Shown here piece by piece: positions 10,820 through 23,220 of a DNA stretch of 64,000 nt. The stretch's first letter is position 1; every line of letters begins with the position of its first letter. This DNA comes from Areca catechu (taxonomy: Eukaryota; Streptophyta; Magnoliopsida; Arecales; Arecaceae). The position numbers and the translations under genes were made by a program. The DNA is taken from positions 46,770,949 through 46,834,948 of the forward strand of contig CM038052.1 in the NCBI GenBank assembly GCA_021397845.1, read 5' to 3'. The notes under the pieces were generated by a model that had not been told where the DNA came from, ran no database searches, and saw nothing but the letters and a program-made list of their open reading frames with translations.

Positions 10820-11471
10820 TATGGCATGCAGATGTTGTGTTTGACATTTTATCGAACGTGACCCGTCTGTACTTTTTTATGCCTAGAGTTTTGAAATGGA
10901 CATAATTATCCCTCAGACATGAGATCGTCATGGTAGCTTGCGAGCAACTCACTGTACTTTGGTACTGGACTATCTGGATTTCTAATCCAGGGACGGAAGG
11001 TTTCTGGGTACAGTTAAGTACTCGTATAGCGGTGATCGGATCAAGATGGGATTGACCCCTCCAAAGTGTTTGGAGCAGATATCTTACTGTGTTTCAATTT
11101 AGCAAAACCTTGGCCAGGGTAGTCACTGTAAAGTGTTACAGGACTTGTGAGATTGAGACACATTGTTGATGGACTTTATGGGTTGGGCAGTTAAACCCTA
11201 AGTCTTCCTGAGCATTGAGGTCAAAGGGATTAATTACAAGGTTTTCATATCTCCTGGTTCTTGATTGTTGCTCTGCAACTTTGACCTATCTGGACGTCGG
11301 GTGTCATTGCTAGATGGCGACTTTGACTGGTATTGGAAATGTTCCAGTGCTACCGGCTTAGTGTTCGAACTTATGGGGTCACACACCATAGGGGTTTCTA
11401 CTTGATCTAGTGATCGGAGAATGATTGGGAATCGTTCGTGGACTCACAGAGAAAAAGGATTTTTCTTTATC

Positions 11472-11555
11472 CAAGTGTCAACACTTGATATTCTTGAAAG
11501 TGTCGACACTTGTGTAAGTGTCGACACTTGTTGATTTCGCAAGTGTAGACACTTG
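11472..11555 (+). promoter_or_regulatory. cluster of CAAGTGTCGACACTTG-like palindromes in the 5' LTR
   Basis: Four copies of a near-perfect palindrome built on AAGTGTCGACACTT occur in 84 bp, two of them with the central GTCGAC. The cluster ends about 100 bp before a TATA-like box at 11656. The 3' LTR repeats it at 19371-19456. It may be a transcription-factor array or a hairpin former; the sequence alone does not decide. Confidence 0.5.
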
Positions 11556-11655
11556 ATGTCACAAAAAAGTTGTGACATGAAATTTTCACTAATAGTTGGT
11601 GATGCATGGAGGTGAATTAAGTAATGTGTTACTTGATAGCCCAATTTGATTGAGC

Positions 11656-11663
11656 TATAAAAA
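11656..11663 (+). promoter_or_regulatory. TATA-like box of the copia 5' LTR
   Basis: TATAAAAA in the LTR, conserved in the 3' LTR at 19555-19562. It is the best TATA match I see in this LTR; the transcription start was not determined. Confidence 0.45.
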
Positions 11664-12564
11664 TCTGGAACGAATCAAATAGGATTTGGTTCAAAATGAG
11701 TTTGGGTCCAATCGGGTTGAACCCAATGTATGCACACTTGACCCAATTGATTTTAGTTATGAATTATAATCAATTAATATATTTAATCTGAATTTTAATA
11801 AGTTTAAATTCATTTTTGGGGAGTTATGTAACTTCCCATGACCATAACTCCCCATAACTACCCATTACCACACCTATAACTCCCCACTCTCCCTCTCCCT
11901 CTCCATCTACTTATGGGGCTGAAATGGGAGGACGAAAATAAGGAAAAATTCAGCAAATAAATGCTGGAAAAATCAAAGGGAAGATAGGGAAGAAACTAGA
12001 AAAAAGTTCTAGTTTTTAGGTGTGAGATTTTTGGAGAAAAGTGTGCATTTTTGTACCTAGAGATCTAGGTCTTAGGATTGAGTGTTTGGGAAGGGTTCCA
12101 ACCACTCATTCTCCACCTCTTGAGCTTCTTCATTCATTCGGAGAGTCCGGCATCGAAAGAAGAAAAGGAGTCCCGATCAAATCGTTCCACAACAAGCTAG
12201 CACTTGGAGTGGAAGTAGATTTTGAAAGAGCCTGGTGTGAACCACCTGTAGAGGCCGGACACGTGTGCGGCTAAGCAGAGTTCTTCCTCCTGCTCTTAGA
12301 TCTTTCGCAGCGGAGAGCGTCTCCATTTCATACAAGGTATGGTTTTACATATATAGATATGTTGCTCTGAAATGTTCATAGCATGAATTCATGATTTCAC
12401 TGTTTTATATTAATCATTCATGCAAGATCTTGGGACAAGTAGCATAAAAAAGTTTTAAAGCATACTTAAATTAAATGTTAATCATTTTATCATGCTTCCG
12501 CTGCATGTTATTTTGAAAAAGTTTTAAAATACAAAGCATGCTCGCTACTAGTTTTCTTTTTAAT

Positions 12565-12576
12565 TGGTATCAGAGC
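12565..12576 (+). other. primer binding site of copia, initiator Met-tRNA
   Basis: TGGTATCAGAGC, two bases after the 5' LTR end. Confidence 0.9.
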
Positions 12577-14434
12577 AACAAGGTTGCTCTAGCATGAATG
12601 TTTAGTATAAACATTATAAAATCAGTTTAATTTCTTGCAAGTACTCGGATTGAGTGCCTCACCAGGCTGTCCGGTCATAGGAGAGAAGTAGGGCTGCAAG
12701 ACCCTCACTTCCCATTCAAAGGGATCTCCTATGGCGTGTAGGGGTGCCATTGTGAAGGACTCATGAAGAAGAAAAAGAAAAGAAAAAGTAAAGATTAAAA
12801 TGTTTGATCTTTATTATGTTCTAAATTTGAAGTCATAAAATATTTTAGAAATGTTCTAAATTTAGTTTATGATTGCTATGTTAAATAGTTTAACATAAAA
12901 TTCAAGTTTAGAAAAGACAGTTTGGATTTCAGCATTTCTGTGCTCGGATTTGATCAAGTGTCGACACTTGGTTTACCTAGTATCGACACTTGGGTGTCTA
13001 TGTGTCGACACTTCGCCTTCTAGGTGTCGACTCATGAACAAAAACATAGAAATCGGTTCTCTGTGTGTCGACCTGTCTCAGAGTAGTGTCGACACCTAGT
13101 GTCAACACTTGCTACTGAAGTGTCGACACTTCACAGTGAACAGAAATTTAAAAATTGGATTTTCTTGTAAAAATGTTTTATAAATTTTTTGAAAAAGTTT
13201 CAATCTATTGTATGATTAACTTAATTATGAATTAAGTAAATCTAAGTGACTAAATGATCTAAGGATATGATTTTAAGATCTAAGTCATATTCATAACTTT
13301 GGTTTAAATGGGTTAGCTTGAATTAGGTCCTAATTGGGTTAGACCTAAGTTTAGATGAATAGGACTTAATAGAGAATTAACTTAATCAAATGTTGAGTTA
13401 AGGTTCTTCTTTAGTATCTATCTAATAGTTAGATTGATTGGTCCATATATCTAAATGGACTTAATCTTGGCTTCGTGGTAGGACCCGATTCCTTAGGCTA
13501 GTCTAATCGAAATTGGTGAACCAATTGGTGTCTAAGGTAAGTATGGCTTTTAATCTATGGTTTTTGGGGCTACCTCTTTCCTGGCCAATGATATTGGTGT
13601 TTAAGGAAAGATGGTTAATGGCTTAACCCATAACCTTGATCTCACTTACCTGGCCAATATGGTCAACCAATTTTGATTAGTTAGCTCATTGATTCGAGTT
13701 AGCCCATGCCAATAAGGTTAATCAGCTTGACTGATTTAGGTGCCCATGGATTTTGTGGTTCATGTAACCCTTTCATTAACATATGAAGTTAGTGAAAGAT
13801 AATCCATGACTTATCCTTTCTCTTCTATCACAACATGTATAAAACCTCTAAATTATTAGGTCCTTAAAAAGATGGAAATTATATGATAATTTTTTGTCTT
13901 AGCCTCCCATTAAGATGTTTGGTAATGAGTCCAATAGTGGGGTGGTCATCGGCAGATCCATAGATCGGGTGGTCATCATAGTATTGGAATTGTCATTCAT
14001 TATATGATGACATAATGCAACTTTCTTGAACAGGTGGTCAGGTTAGCCAGCCAAAGTCGGGCTTGATCATTTGTTAGCTAGAAGCATTAAGATCAGTCAT
14101 GTTAATGGTTGGACCTAACTGGGACCTTCTTTAGCAGGTAGCCCAAAGGCCGATTGAAGTGTTCCTAGGGAAAAATAAATTACTAGGAGTTGTTTGGAGA
14201 AACAACTGGTTATGAACCTACCTTTAGATGAACATGGGTTGGCCGACCATAGTCGGGCTCATGTATTGTCTATTGGATTCTGGTACCCACTAAGGGATAA
14301 GTGTTATTCTTCGGATTGGAGGTAGAGACTACCAGTCTGAATAAAATAGTGGGAGGAGCTTTTAGACAAAAGTCCATGTCTTTAAGTTTTAAATAATTCA
14401 TATACTAAATAGTCTTGGTTTTCTTTTTCAGATA
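12577..14434 (+). other. copia leader (5' untranslated region), 1.86 kb
   Basis: This non-coding leader lies between primer site and gag. It contains a palindrome cluster at about 12957-13135. At 13490-13680 a CTGGCCAAT...TTGGTGT phrase recurs; similar wording occurs in the chromovirus leaders (29205, 36470). No open frame of interest is present. Confidence 0.6.
12957..13135 (+). promoter_or_regulatory. cluster of GTGTCGAC motifs in the copia leader
   Basis: By eye I count seven RYCGAC words in about 180 bp, most inside the phrase GTGTCGACACTT, the same phrase as in the LTR cluster. Function is not shown by the sequence. Confidence 0.5.
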
Positions 14435-17400
14435 ATGTCTACTAATCTGTCACTCCGGTCATTATTAGATAATGACAAGCTCATGGGACCCAACTTCGAT
14501 AGTTGGTATCGAAGACTGAGAATTGTTCTCGAGCACGAACGGATCCTTTATGTATTAACGGATCTGGCACCTGAGGGGCCAGCCCCCACCGCACATACTG
14601 CAGTCAGAGATGCTTATCAAAAGTGGGTCTCTGACCGTACTACGGTGCGGTGCATTATGTTGGCGGCTATGAACGACGAGTTCAGTCGCAGATTCGAGGA
14701 GGCTCAACCGGAGAAAATCCTTCAAAAGTTGAAGGAATCTTTTGGTGCTCCAGACGACGTTGAAAGGTACAGGGTTTCCTCTACCATCTTCAACGCTCGA
14801 ATGACTGAAGGGTCCTCGGTCACTGATCATGTATTGTACATGATCGAGATGATCGAGCGCTTGGCCAAACTCAGATATCCTTTCCACGAGCAGCTTGGGA
14901 AGGATGCGATTTTGAATTCTTTGCCTCCCTCCTACTTACCTTTTCTAGATCACTATAGATTAACAAGGCCTGTAGTCAACTACCATGGATTGATGGGGTT
15001 ACTACAGACTTATGAAAAGGATCACCAGCTCCAAAAGAGTTTGGTGAATTTAGTGGGAGGCAGTGCGGCAAGGCGTCGTCCCTTTAAGAAAGGGAAAAAG
15101 AAAAAGAATAAAAATAAAATAGTGCAAAGTGCTGGGCCCAGTCAGATTAAGAAGAAGTCTGACCAGAGTCAGGCAGAATGCTTCTACTGCAAGAAGCCAG
15201 GTCATTGGAAGAGGAATTGTTCCGCTTACCTAGCTACACTTGATCCGAACAGGCCGAAGAAGAAGCAGCAAAAGGTTGCTGGACAAGGTATTTATATGAT
15301 AAATCCTTGTTGTTTTTCTATTTGTGATACTACTAACTGGATATTAGATACTGGTAGTCCTTATCATATTTGCAATACGTTGCAGGGACTACAAGTTAGT
15401 AGAAGATTCGAGAATGGCGAGAGATTTCTGAATGTGGGGAACGGAAGTCAAGCTCCAGTCCTAGCATTGGGAATTGTCAATCTATTTTTCGAGTCTGGTA
15501 AAGTTGTTCTTGGTGATTGTCACTATTGTCCATCATTCCTTGTAAATATTATCTCTGTAGGCCAGTTGGCCAGTAATGGTTATGAACTATTAATCAAGAG
15601 TGATTTTTGCAAAGTCATTATGAATGATATTGTGGTTATGACTGGACATATTAAGAATGGCATTTATGTTTTATCACAGCCTATTGGTGTAATGTACATT
15701 TCTTGCAAACGTCCTAGATTAGATAATGTCAATGATGCTTATCTCTGGCATTGTAGGCTAGGTCATATAAACAAGAATAGAATCAATAGGTTAGTGGGAG
15801 AAGGTCTCCTAAACGTTAGTGATTGTGAATCACTGCCAACTTGTGAATCTTGTTTACTTGGTAAAATGACCAAGTCACCTTTTACTGGAAAAGGTGTACG
15901 AGCCGATGACATTTTGTGTCTAGTACATACTGATGTATGTGGACCAATGAATGTCGATGCCAAGGGTGGGTATAAATACTTCATTACATTTACGGACGAC
16001 CTCTCAAGGTATGGTTATGTCTTTTTGATGAGACATAAATCTGAATCGTTTGAGATGTTCAAACGGTATCGTAATGAAGTTAAAAAATTAACCGGGAAGC
16101 TTATTAAAATCCTTCGATCAGATCGAGGTGGAGAATATCTTTCTGGGAAGTTTCTGACTTATCTTGAAGAGAATGGGATTCTTTCTCAATGGACACCTCC
16201 TGGGACACCTCAGTTAAATGGTGTGTCTGAAAGGAGGAATCGGACTCTGTTAGACATGGTCAGATCCATGATGGGATTTGCAAATCTGTCAACTTCCTTT
16301 TGGGGGTATGCTTTGGAGTCAGCATGCTATCTTCTAAATAGAGTTCCGAGTAAGTCTGTTAACAAAACTCCATATGAAATATGGAATGGGCGTAAGCCGA
16401 GTCTATCACACCTTCGGGTTTGGGGATGTCCGGCTTATGTCAAGCATTTGAAAACAGATAAACTTGGACCTAGGTCTGACAGGTGCCTCTTTGTTGGGTA
16501 TCCTAAAGAGTCTAAGGATTATTTCTTCTATATGCCTGGGGAACAAAAATTGTTCATCAGTCTTAGAGCTACCTTTTTGGAAAGGGAGTACCTTACTGAA
16601 GGTGCTCAAGCTGCCAATGTTGAGCTTACTGAAGTTTAACAGATAGAAGAACCAAATCACTCAAGGACTGCTACAGAACCCGTTATGATAAGATCAAACC
16701 TTGAGCCTATTGACCAGTCATTAAGGAGATCTGGTAGAGTACCGCGTCAACCGGACAGATACTATGGTTTTCTGGTCCGAGATGATGATCCCGTTGAGCT
16801 CGATGAGAACAACGAGGATCCAATCACCTATATGGATGCAATGCAGAGGTCTGATTCTGAGTTGTGGCTGGGAGCCATGAAATCTGAAATGGAGTCCATG
16901 GAAATCAACAAAGTATGGACTTTGGTTGATCCACCTGAAGGGGTAAAACCCATTGGATGAAAATGGGTCTTCAAAAGGAAACGGGGTGCAGATGGGCAGG
17001 TAGAGACCTATAAAGCCCGTCTGGTTGCCAAGGGTTATCGTCAACGTTATGGTATTGACTATGACGAGACATTTTCCCCTGTGGCAATGCTCAAGTCTAT
17101 TCGGATTATGCTTGCCTTAGCTGCATATCTGGATTATGAAATCTAGCAAATGGATGTCCGAACAGCATTCCTAAATGGTGAGCTAGATGAGGAGGTGTAT
17201 ATGATGCAACCTGAAGGGTTCACATCCACAGATGAATCTAAGGTATGTAAGCTTAGTAGGTCCATCTATGGACTAAAGCAGGCATCTCGGAGTTGGAACA
17301 TGCATTTTAATAAGTGTATCATGACGTATGGTTTTGTTAGGAACAAAGAAGAACCCTGCATATATAAGTGGGCAAATGGTTCTGTAGTTGTATTTCTTGT

Positions 17401-18390
17401 ACTGTATGTTGATGACATTCTCTTAATCGGGAATGACATCCCTGCATTACAGGGAATAAAGGTCTGGTTGTCGTCCCAGTTTTCTATGAAAGACCTGGGT
17501 GAAGCTTCTTTCATACTAGGTATGAAGATCTATAGGGATAGATCAAGGAAGCTTCTGGGTTTGTCCTAGTCTACGTACATTGATACCGTGCTGAAAAGGT
17601 TTAGCATGGAGAATTCCAAGAAAGGCTATCTTCCGATAGGCCATGGAATTTCTCTTTCCAAGAAGGATTGTCCGACAACTCCTGAGGAAAGAGAGCGTAT
17701 GAGTAGGATTCCTTATGCTTCGGTAGTAGGGTCCATCATGTACGCCATGACATGTACTAGACCAGACGTGGCATACTCATTAGGAATAGTGAGTCGATAC
17801 CAGTCTGACCCAGGTGAAGCACACTGGAAGGTTGCAAAGACCATCCTGAAGTATTTGCGAAATACCAAGGGCCAGTGGCTTCTTTTTGGAGGACCTGACT
17901 TGAAACTTGTGGGTATACTTACTCCAGTTTCCAATCAGATAGGGATGATAGCAAGAGTGTATCTGGTTTTGTTTTTACCCTGAATGGTGGAGCTATCTGC
18001 TGGAAGAGTTCCAAGCAGCACACTGTAGCAGACTCTGTATGCGAAGCGGAATATATTGCAGCATCTGATGCAGCAAAGGAAGCTGTTTGGTTGCGAAAAT
18101 TTCTTGGCGAGCTGGGAGTGGCACCTTCCCTGGATGGTCCTGTTCCAGTGTACTATGATAGCACTGGAGCCATTGCTCAAGCCAAAGAGCCGAAGTCCCA
18201 TCAGCGTACCAAGCATATTCTGCGCCGATTTCATCTTGTGCGAGAAATCGTGGAACGAGGTGATATCGACCTTCTGAAGATTGACGGAAAGGAGAACCTG
18301 GCTGACCCCTTTACTAAAGCCGTTGGAATTCAAGAACTCAATAATTGTAAATGGAAGATGGGTATACGATATTGTTCTGATTGGCTTTAA
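14435..18390 (+). pseudogene. copia gag-pol polyprotein, four stops and one frameshift
   Basis: The ATG at 14435 opens an undamaged 734-codon stretch. Domains in order: gag with a UBN2-type body; zinc knuckle CFYCKKPGHWKRNC (residue about 249); aspartic protease ILDTGS (D305); GAG-pre-integrase HCRLGH (about 438); integrase core FITFTDD (about 520), RSDRGGEY (about 561) and NGVSERRN (about 598); reverse transcriptase with LYVDDI (near 17405); RNase H ending at 18390. Stops lie at 16637, 16958, 17144 and 17567, all in the same frame. One base is lost at about 17912, shifting the RNase H frame. All catalytic motifs read normally, so the damage is recent point decay of a once functional polyprotein. 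The stretch 14435-16639 could still be translated as gag, protease and most of integrase. Confidence 0.9.
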
Positions 18391-18393
18391 TCC

Positions 18394-18403
18394 AAGTGGG
18401 AGT
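18394..18403 (+). other. polypurine tract of copia
   Basis: AAGTGGGAGT directly precedes the TGTTGGG start of the 3' LTR. Confidence 0.7.
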
Positions 18404-20462
18404 TGTTGGGAAATGTGTCCCAAAGCCAATATTTACTGTAAACAGTTGTACATTTGATGTAATTATATATGAATTATATTATTGAATAAAATGTTTATTC
18501 TGGCAGTTCATCACTATTTCATCTTTCTGTAATGAGTTCTTCAGTGATGAAGTCCTTAGGACTATTTGTATGTGATATAGAGAGGATATATCATATAGTC
18601 CTAAAATTGTTCGCGACCAAATGATACACTTATTTCAGGATGATAGTATATCAAGTATAGGTCGTTGTGTGCCATAGTCGTTGGTTGTCCTCTTAACCAA
18701 GGAGTGTAGTGACACTGGTATGGCATGCAGATGTTGTGTTTGACATTTTATCAAACGTGACCCTCTGTACTTTTTTCTGCCTAGAGTTTTGATATGGATG
18801 TAGTTATCCCTCAAACATGAGATCGTCATGGTAGCTTGCGAGCAACTCATTGTACTTTGGTACTGGACTATCTGGATTTCTAATCCAGGGACGGAAGGTT
18901 TCTGGGTACAGTTAAGTACTCGTGTAGCCGTGATCGAATCAAGATGGGATTGACCCCTCCAAAGTGTTTGGAGCAGATATCTTACTGTGTTTCAATTTAG
19001 CAAAACCTTGGCCAGGGTAGTCACTGTAAAGTGTTACAGGACTTGTGAGATTGAGACACATTGTTGATGGACTTTATGGGTTGGGCAGTTAAACCCTAAG
19101 TCTTCCTGAGCATTGAGGTCAAAGGGATTAATTACAAGGTTTCCATATCTCCTGGTTCTTGATTGTTGCTCTGCAACTTCGACCTATCCGGACGTCGGGT
19201 GTCATTGCTAGATGGCGACTTTGACTGGTATTGCAAATGTTCCAGTGCTACCGGCTTAGTGTTCGAACCTATGGGGTCACACACCATAGGGGTTTCTACT
19301 TGATCTAGTGATCGGAGAACGATTGGAAATCGTTCGTGGACTCACAGAGAAAAAGGGTTTTTCTTTATCCAAGTGTCAACACTTGATATTCTTGAAAGTG
19401 TCGACACTTGTGTAAGTGTCGACACTTGTTGATTTCGCAAGTGTAGACACTTGATGTCACAAAAAAGTTGTGACATAAAATTTTCACTAATAGTTGGTGA
19501 TGCATGGAGGTCAATTAAGTAATGTGATTACTTGATAGCCCAATTTGATTGAGCTATAAAAATCTGGAACGAGTCAAATAGGATTTGGTTCAAAATGAGT
19601 TTGGGTCCAATCGGGTCGAACCCAATGTATGCACACTTGACCCAATTGATTTTAGTTATGAATTAAAATTAATTAATACATTTAATCTGAATTTAAATAA
19701 GTTTAAATTCATTTTTGGGGAGTTATGTAACTTCCCATGACCATAACTCTCCATAACTACCCATTACCACACCTATAACTCCCCACTCTCCCTCTCCCTC
19801 TCCATCTACTTATGGGGCTGAAATGGGAGGACGAAAATAAGGAAAAATTCAGCAAATAAATGCTGGAAAAATCAAAGGGAAGAAAGGGAAGAAACTAGGA
19901 AAAAGTTCTAGTTTTTAGGTGTGAGATTTTTGGAGAAAAGTGTGCATTTTTGTACCTAGAGATCTAGGTCTTAGGATTGAGTGTTTGGGATGGGTTCCAA
20001 CCACTCATTCTCCACCTCTTGAGCTTCTTCATTCATTCGAAGAGTCCGGCATCGAAAGAAGAAAAGGAGTCCCGATCAAATCGTTCCACAACAAGCTAGC
20101 ACTTGGAGTGGAAGTAGATTTTGAAAGAGCCCTGGTGTGAACCACCTGTAGAGGCCGGACACGTGTGCGGCTAAGCAGAGTTCTTCCTCCTGCTCCTGGA
20201 TCTTTCGCAGCGGAGAGCGTCTCCATTTCACACAAGGTATGGTTTTACATATATAGATATGTTGCTCTGAAATGTTCATAGCATGAATTCATGATTTCAC
20301 TGTTTTATATTAATCATTCATGCAAGATCTTGGGACAAGAAGCATAGAAAAGTTTTAAAGCATGCTTAGATTAAATGTTAATCATTTTATCATGCTTCCG
20401 TTGCATGTTATTTTGAAAAAGTTTTAAAATACAAAGCATGCTCGCTACTAGTTTTCCTTTCA
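18404..20462 (+). repeat. 3' LTR of copia, complete
   Basis: It starts TGTTGGGAAATG and ends TTTCA, 2,059 bp. It carries the palindrome cluster (19371-19456) and a TATA-like box (19555-19562). The 66- to 77-codon open frames in both LTRs (near 12041 and 19940) are LTR sequence, not genes. Confidence 0.85.
19555..19562 (+). promoter_or_regulatory. TATA-like box of the copia 3' LTR
   Basis: TATAAAAA at the place equivalent to 11656 in the 5' LTR. Confidence 0.4.
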
Positions 20463-20944
20463 AGGAGATCGCTGCAACTGCCGGCGAGGTGTGGGAAAGC
20501 CGAGAGACCTCGTTTCCGGAAAGTCCCCCTTCTTTTCAAACTAAATCAACAACATCCATATGCCTCTTTCTGTCCCAAGCCATCAGATGACCGCCACGTG
20601 GAGGCACGCCCGACATTAATGCTTCGGTCTGATGGAAACTGCCTTGGTTTCGAAATGGCATATTAATGGCCCGTCAGATGCGCGCACATGGTAGCCTCCC
20701 ACAGGGTCTCGAGCGCAACAGAAGCGGCGGCAGCGATCATGGCAATTATGGCACGAGATTTTTGCCTTTTCCATGTCATCTCCGCATTAGCTCCCCATGC
20801 CCCAAGCCGCGATGCTTCGATGGGACCTGGGGAAGGGGGGCAACTGATATGGCTACATCGCTGATGTGGAACGTGTATCAGATCTAGCTGGATGTCATCG
20901 CCATGTGGATTTTCCTTTCAAAATTCCCCACTCAAGAAATGTCA
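20463..20944 (+). other. 3' non-coding region of Tat element A
   Basis: Sequence resumes here after the copia insertion. It has no coding signal and shares short lines with 6190-6478 of element B. It leads directly into the tandem array. Confidence 0.45.
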
Positions 20945-23220
20945 TTCCTGCTCCTTCGCCAGGTGGCACCCCAAGCTGGGTCCACCTCGGCAAAAGTCGA
21001 GCCTCTCTCTGCCACTTTTCCAGGTGTCCACCCAGGAGGGGTCCACCTCAGTCGAAGCTGGAGGCCCCTCTCCCTCGCCAGGTGGCACCCCAAGTCGGGT
21101 CCACCTCGATCGAAGTCGAGCTTCTCTCAGCCACTTTGCCAGGTGTCCACCCAGGAGGGGTCCACCTCGGTCGAAGCTGGTAGCCCCTGCTCCCTCGCCA
21201 TGTGGCACCCCAAGACGGGTCCATCTCTGTCGAGGTCGAGTCGGGCTCTCTTGCTCCTTCGCCAAGCGGCACCCCAAGATGGGTCCACCTTGGTCGAAGT
21301 CAAGCCACTCTCTGCCACTTTGCCAGGTGTCCTCCCAGGAGGGGTCCACCTCGGCCGAAGCAGGCGGCCCCGTGCTCCCTCGTCAGGTGACACCCCAAGA
21401 CAGGTCCACCTCTGCCGAGGTCGAGCCGGGCTCTCCTGCTCCTTCGCCAGGTGGCACCCCAAGACGGGTCCACCTCGATCGAAGTCGAGCCTTCCTCTGC
21501 CACTTCGCCAGGTGTCCATCCAGGAGGGGTCCACCTCGACCGAAGCTGGCGGCCCCTGCTCCCTCACCAGGTGGCACCCCAAGACGGGTCCACCTTGGCC
21601 GAAGTCGAGCCTCTCTCTGCCACTTCGCCAGGTGTCCACCACCCAGGAGGGGTCCACCTCAGCCGAAGCTGGCGGCCCCCTGTTCCCTCACCAGGTGGCA
21701 GCCCAAGACGGGTCCACCTCTGCCGAGGTCGAGCCAGGCTCTCCTGCTCCATCGCCAGGTGGCACTCCAAGACGGGTCCACCTCGGTCGAAGTCGAGCCT
21801 TCCTCTTCCACTTCGCTAGGTGTCCACCCAGGAGGGGTCCACCTCAACCGAAGCTGGCGGCCCCCTGCTCCCTCACCAGGTGGAACCCCAAGATGGGTTC
21901 ACCTCTGCCGAGGTTGAGCCGGGCTCTCCTGCTCCTTCGCCAGGTGGCACCCCAAGATGGGTCCACCTCGACCGAAGTCAAGCCTCCCTCTACCACTTCG
22001 CTAGGTGTCCAACCAGGAGGGGTCCACCTCGGTAGAAGCTGGCGGCCCCCTGCTCCCTCGCCAGGTGGCACCCCAAGACGGGTCCACCTCTACCGAGGTC
22101 GAGCCAGGTTCTCCTGCTCCTTCGCTAGGTGGCACCCCAAGACGGGTCCACCTCGGCCGAAGTCGAGCCTCTATCTGCCACTTCGCCAAGTATCCACCCA
22201 GGAGGGGTCCACCTCGACCGAAGTTGGCGGCCCCCTGCTCCCTCGCCAGGTGGTTCCCCAAGACGGGTCCACCTCTGTCGAGGTCGAGCTGGGTTCTCCT
22301 GCTCCTTCGCCACGTGGCACTCCAAGACAGGTCCACCTCGATCGAAGTCGAGCCTCTCTCTGCCACTTCGCCAAGTGTCCATCCAAGAGGGATCCACCTC
22401 GACCGAAGCTGGCGCCCCCCTGCTCCCTCACCAGGTGGCACCCCAAGATGGGTCCACCTCTATCGAGGTCAAGCTGGGCTCTCCTGCTCCTTCGCCAGGT
22501 GGCATCCCAAGACGGGTCCACCTCGATCAAAGTCGAGCCTCTCTCTACCACTTCGCTAGGTGTCCACCCAGGAGGGGTCCACCTCAGCCGAAGCTGGCGG
22601 CCCCCTGCTCCCTCGCCAGGTGGCACCCCAAGACGGGTCCACCTCTACCGAGGTCAAGCCGGGTTCTCCTACTCCTTCGTCAGGTGGCACCCCAAGACGG
22701 GTCCACCTCGGCTGAAGTTGAGCCTCTCTCTGCCACTTCGCCAGGTGTCCACCCACGAGGGTCCACCTCGATCGAAGCTAGCGGCCCCCTGCTCCCTTGC
22801 CAGGTGGCACCCCAAGATGGGTCCACCTCTGTCGAGGTCGAGCCCAGCTCTCCTGCTCCTTTGCCAGGTGGCACCCCAAGACGGGTCCACCTCGACCGAA
22901 GTCGAGCCTTCCTCTGTCACTTCGCTAGGTGTCCACCCAGGAGGGGTCCACCTCGACCGATGCTGGCGGCCCCCTACTCCATCACCAGGTGGCACCCCAA
23001 GACGGGTCCACCTTAGCCAAAGTTGAGCCTTCCTCTGCCACTTCACCAGGTGTCCATCCAGGAGGGGTCCACCTTGGCCGAAGCTGGCAGCCCCTGCTCC
23101 TTCGTCATGCGGCACCCCGAGACGGGCCCACCTCTGCCAAGGTCAAGCCAGGCCCTTCTGCTCCATCACCAGGTGGCACCCCCTGATGGGTCCACCTCGA
23201 CCGAAGTCAGCCTTACTCTG
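20945..23220 (+). repeat. higher-order tandem array, about 61-bp monomers in 185-bp triplets
   Basis: Three related monomers of about 60-64 bp alternate. Each has the core GGGTCCACCTC: type 1 with GCCACTTCGCC, type 2 with CCCAGGAGG...CCCCTGCTCCC, and type 3 with GCTCTCCTGCTCCTTCGCC. The type-2 landmark CCCAGGAGG lies at 21031, 21150, 21334, 21519, 21642, 21827, 22012, 22197, 22382, 22567, 22752, 22936 and 23057. Spacings are 183-186 bp except three of 119-123 bp, where one monomer is missing. The array is GC-rich and almost free of stops on both strands, so long open frames occur in several frames at once. They are not genes, since the 184-186 bp period does not keep a frame constant and the reverse strand is equally open. 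Confidence 0.9.

Larger units (their letters stand above)
10820..12562 (+). repeat. 5' LTR of copia, lacking its first 315 bp
   Basis: The sequence from TATGGCATGCAG at 10820 matches the 3' LTR from 18719 on and ends at 12562, two bases before the primer site. Positions equivalent to 18404-18718 are absent. The two LTRs differ at scattered bases, more than the two LTRs of the inner chromovirus do. Confidence 0.85.
10820..20462 (+). mobile_element. Ty1/copia element, Tork/Angela-like, 5' LTR truncated
   Basis: A 5' LTR piece (10820-12562), primer site (12565-12576), 1.86-kb leader, single gag-pol frame (14435-18390), polypurine tract and full 3' LTR (18404-20462) are in the canonical order. 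The integrase line GVSERRNRTLLDMVRSMM and the 2-kb LTRs suggest the Tork/Angela branch. The element sits in the antisense gene of Tat element A. The first 315 bp of the 5' LTR are missing, so the left target duplication is lost. Confidence 0.85.

Noticed and set aside
12041..12274. 77-codon frame, repeated at 19940-20140
   Set aside because: LTR sequence of the copia, identical by descent and truncated differently in the two copies.
20903..23026. 707-codon open frame across the tandem array, with long frames also in other frames
   Set aside because: Open frames on both strands come from a GC-rich repeat lacking stops. The 184-186 bp period changes frame from unit to unit, and there is no protein family feature.
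20945..23220. CRISPR-like regular repeats
   Set aside because: Whole units repeat without unique spacers, and the context is a plant retrotransposon.
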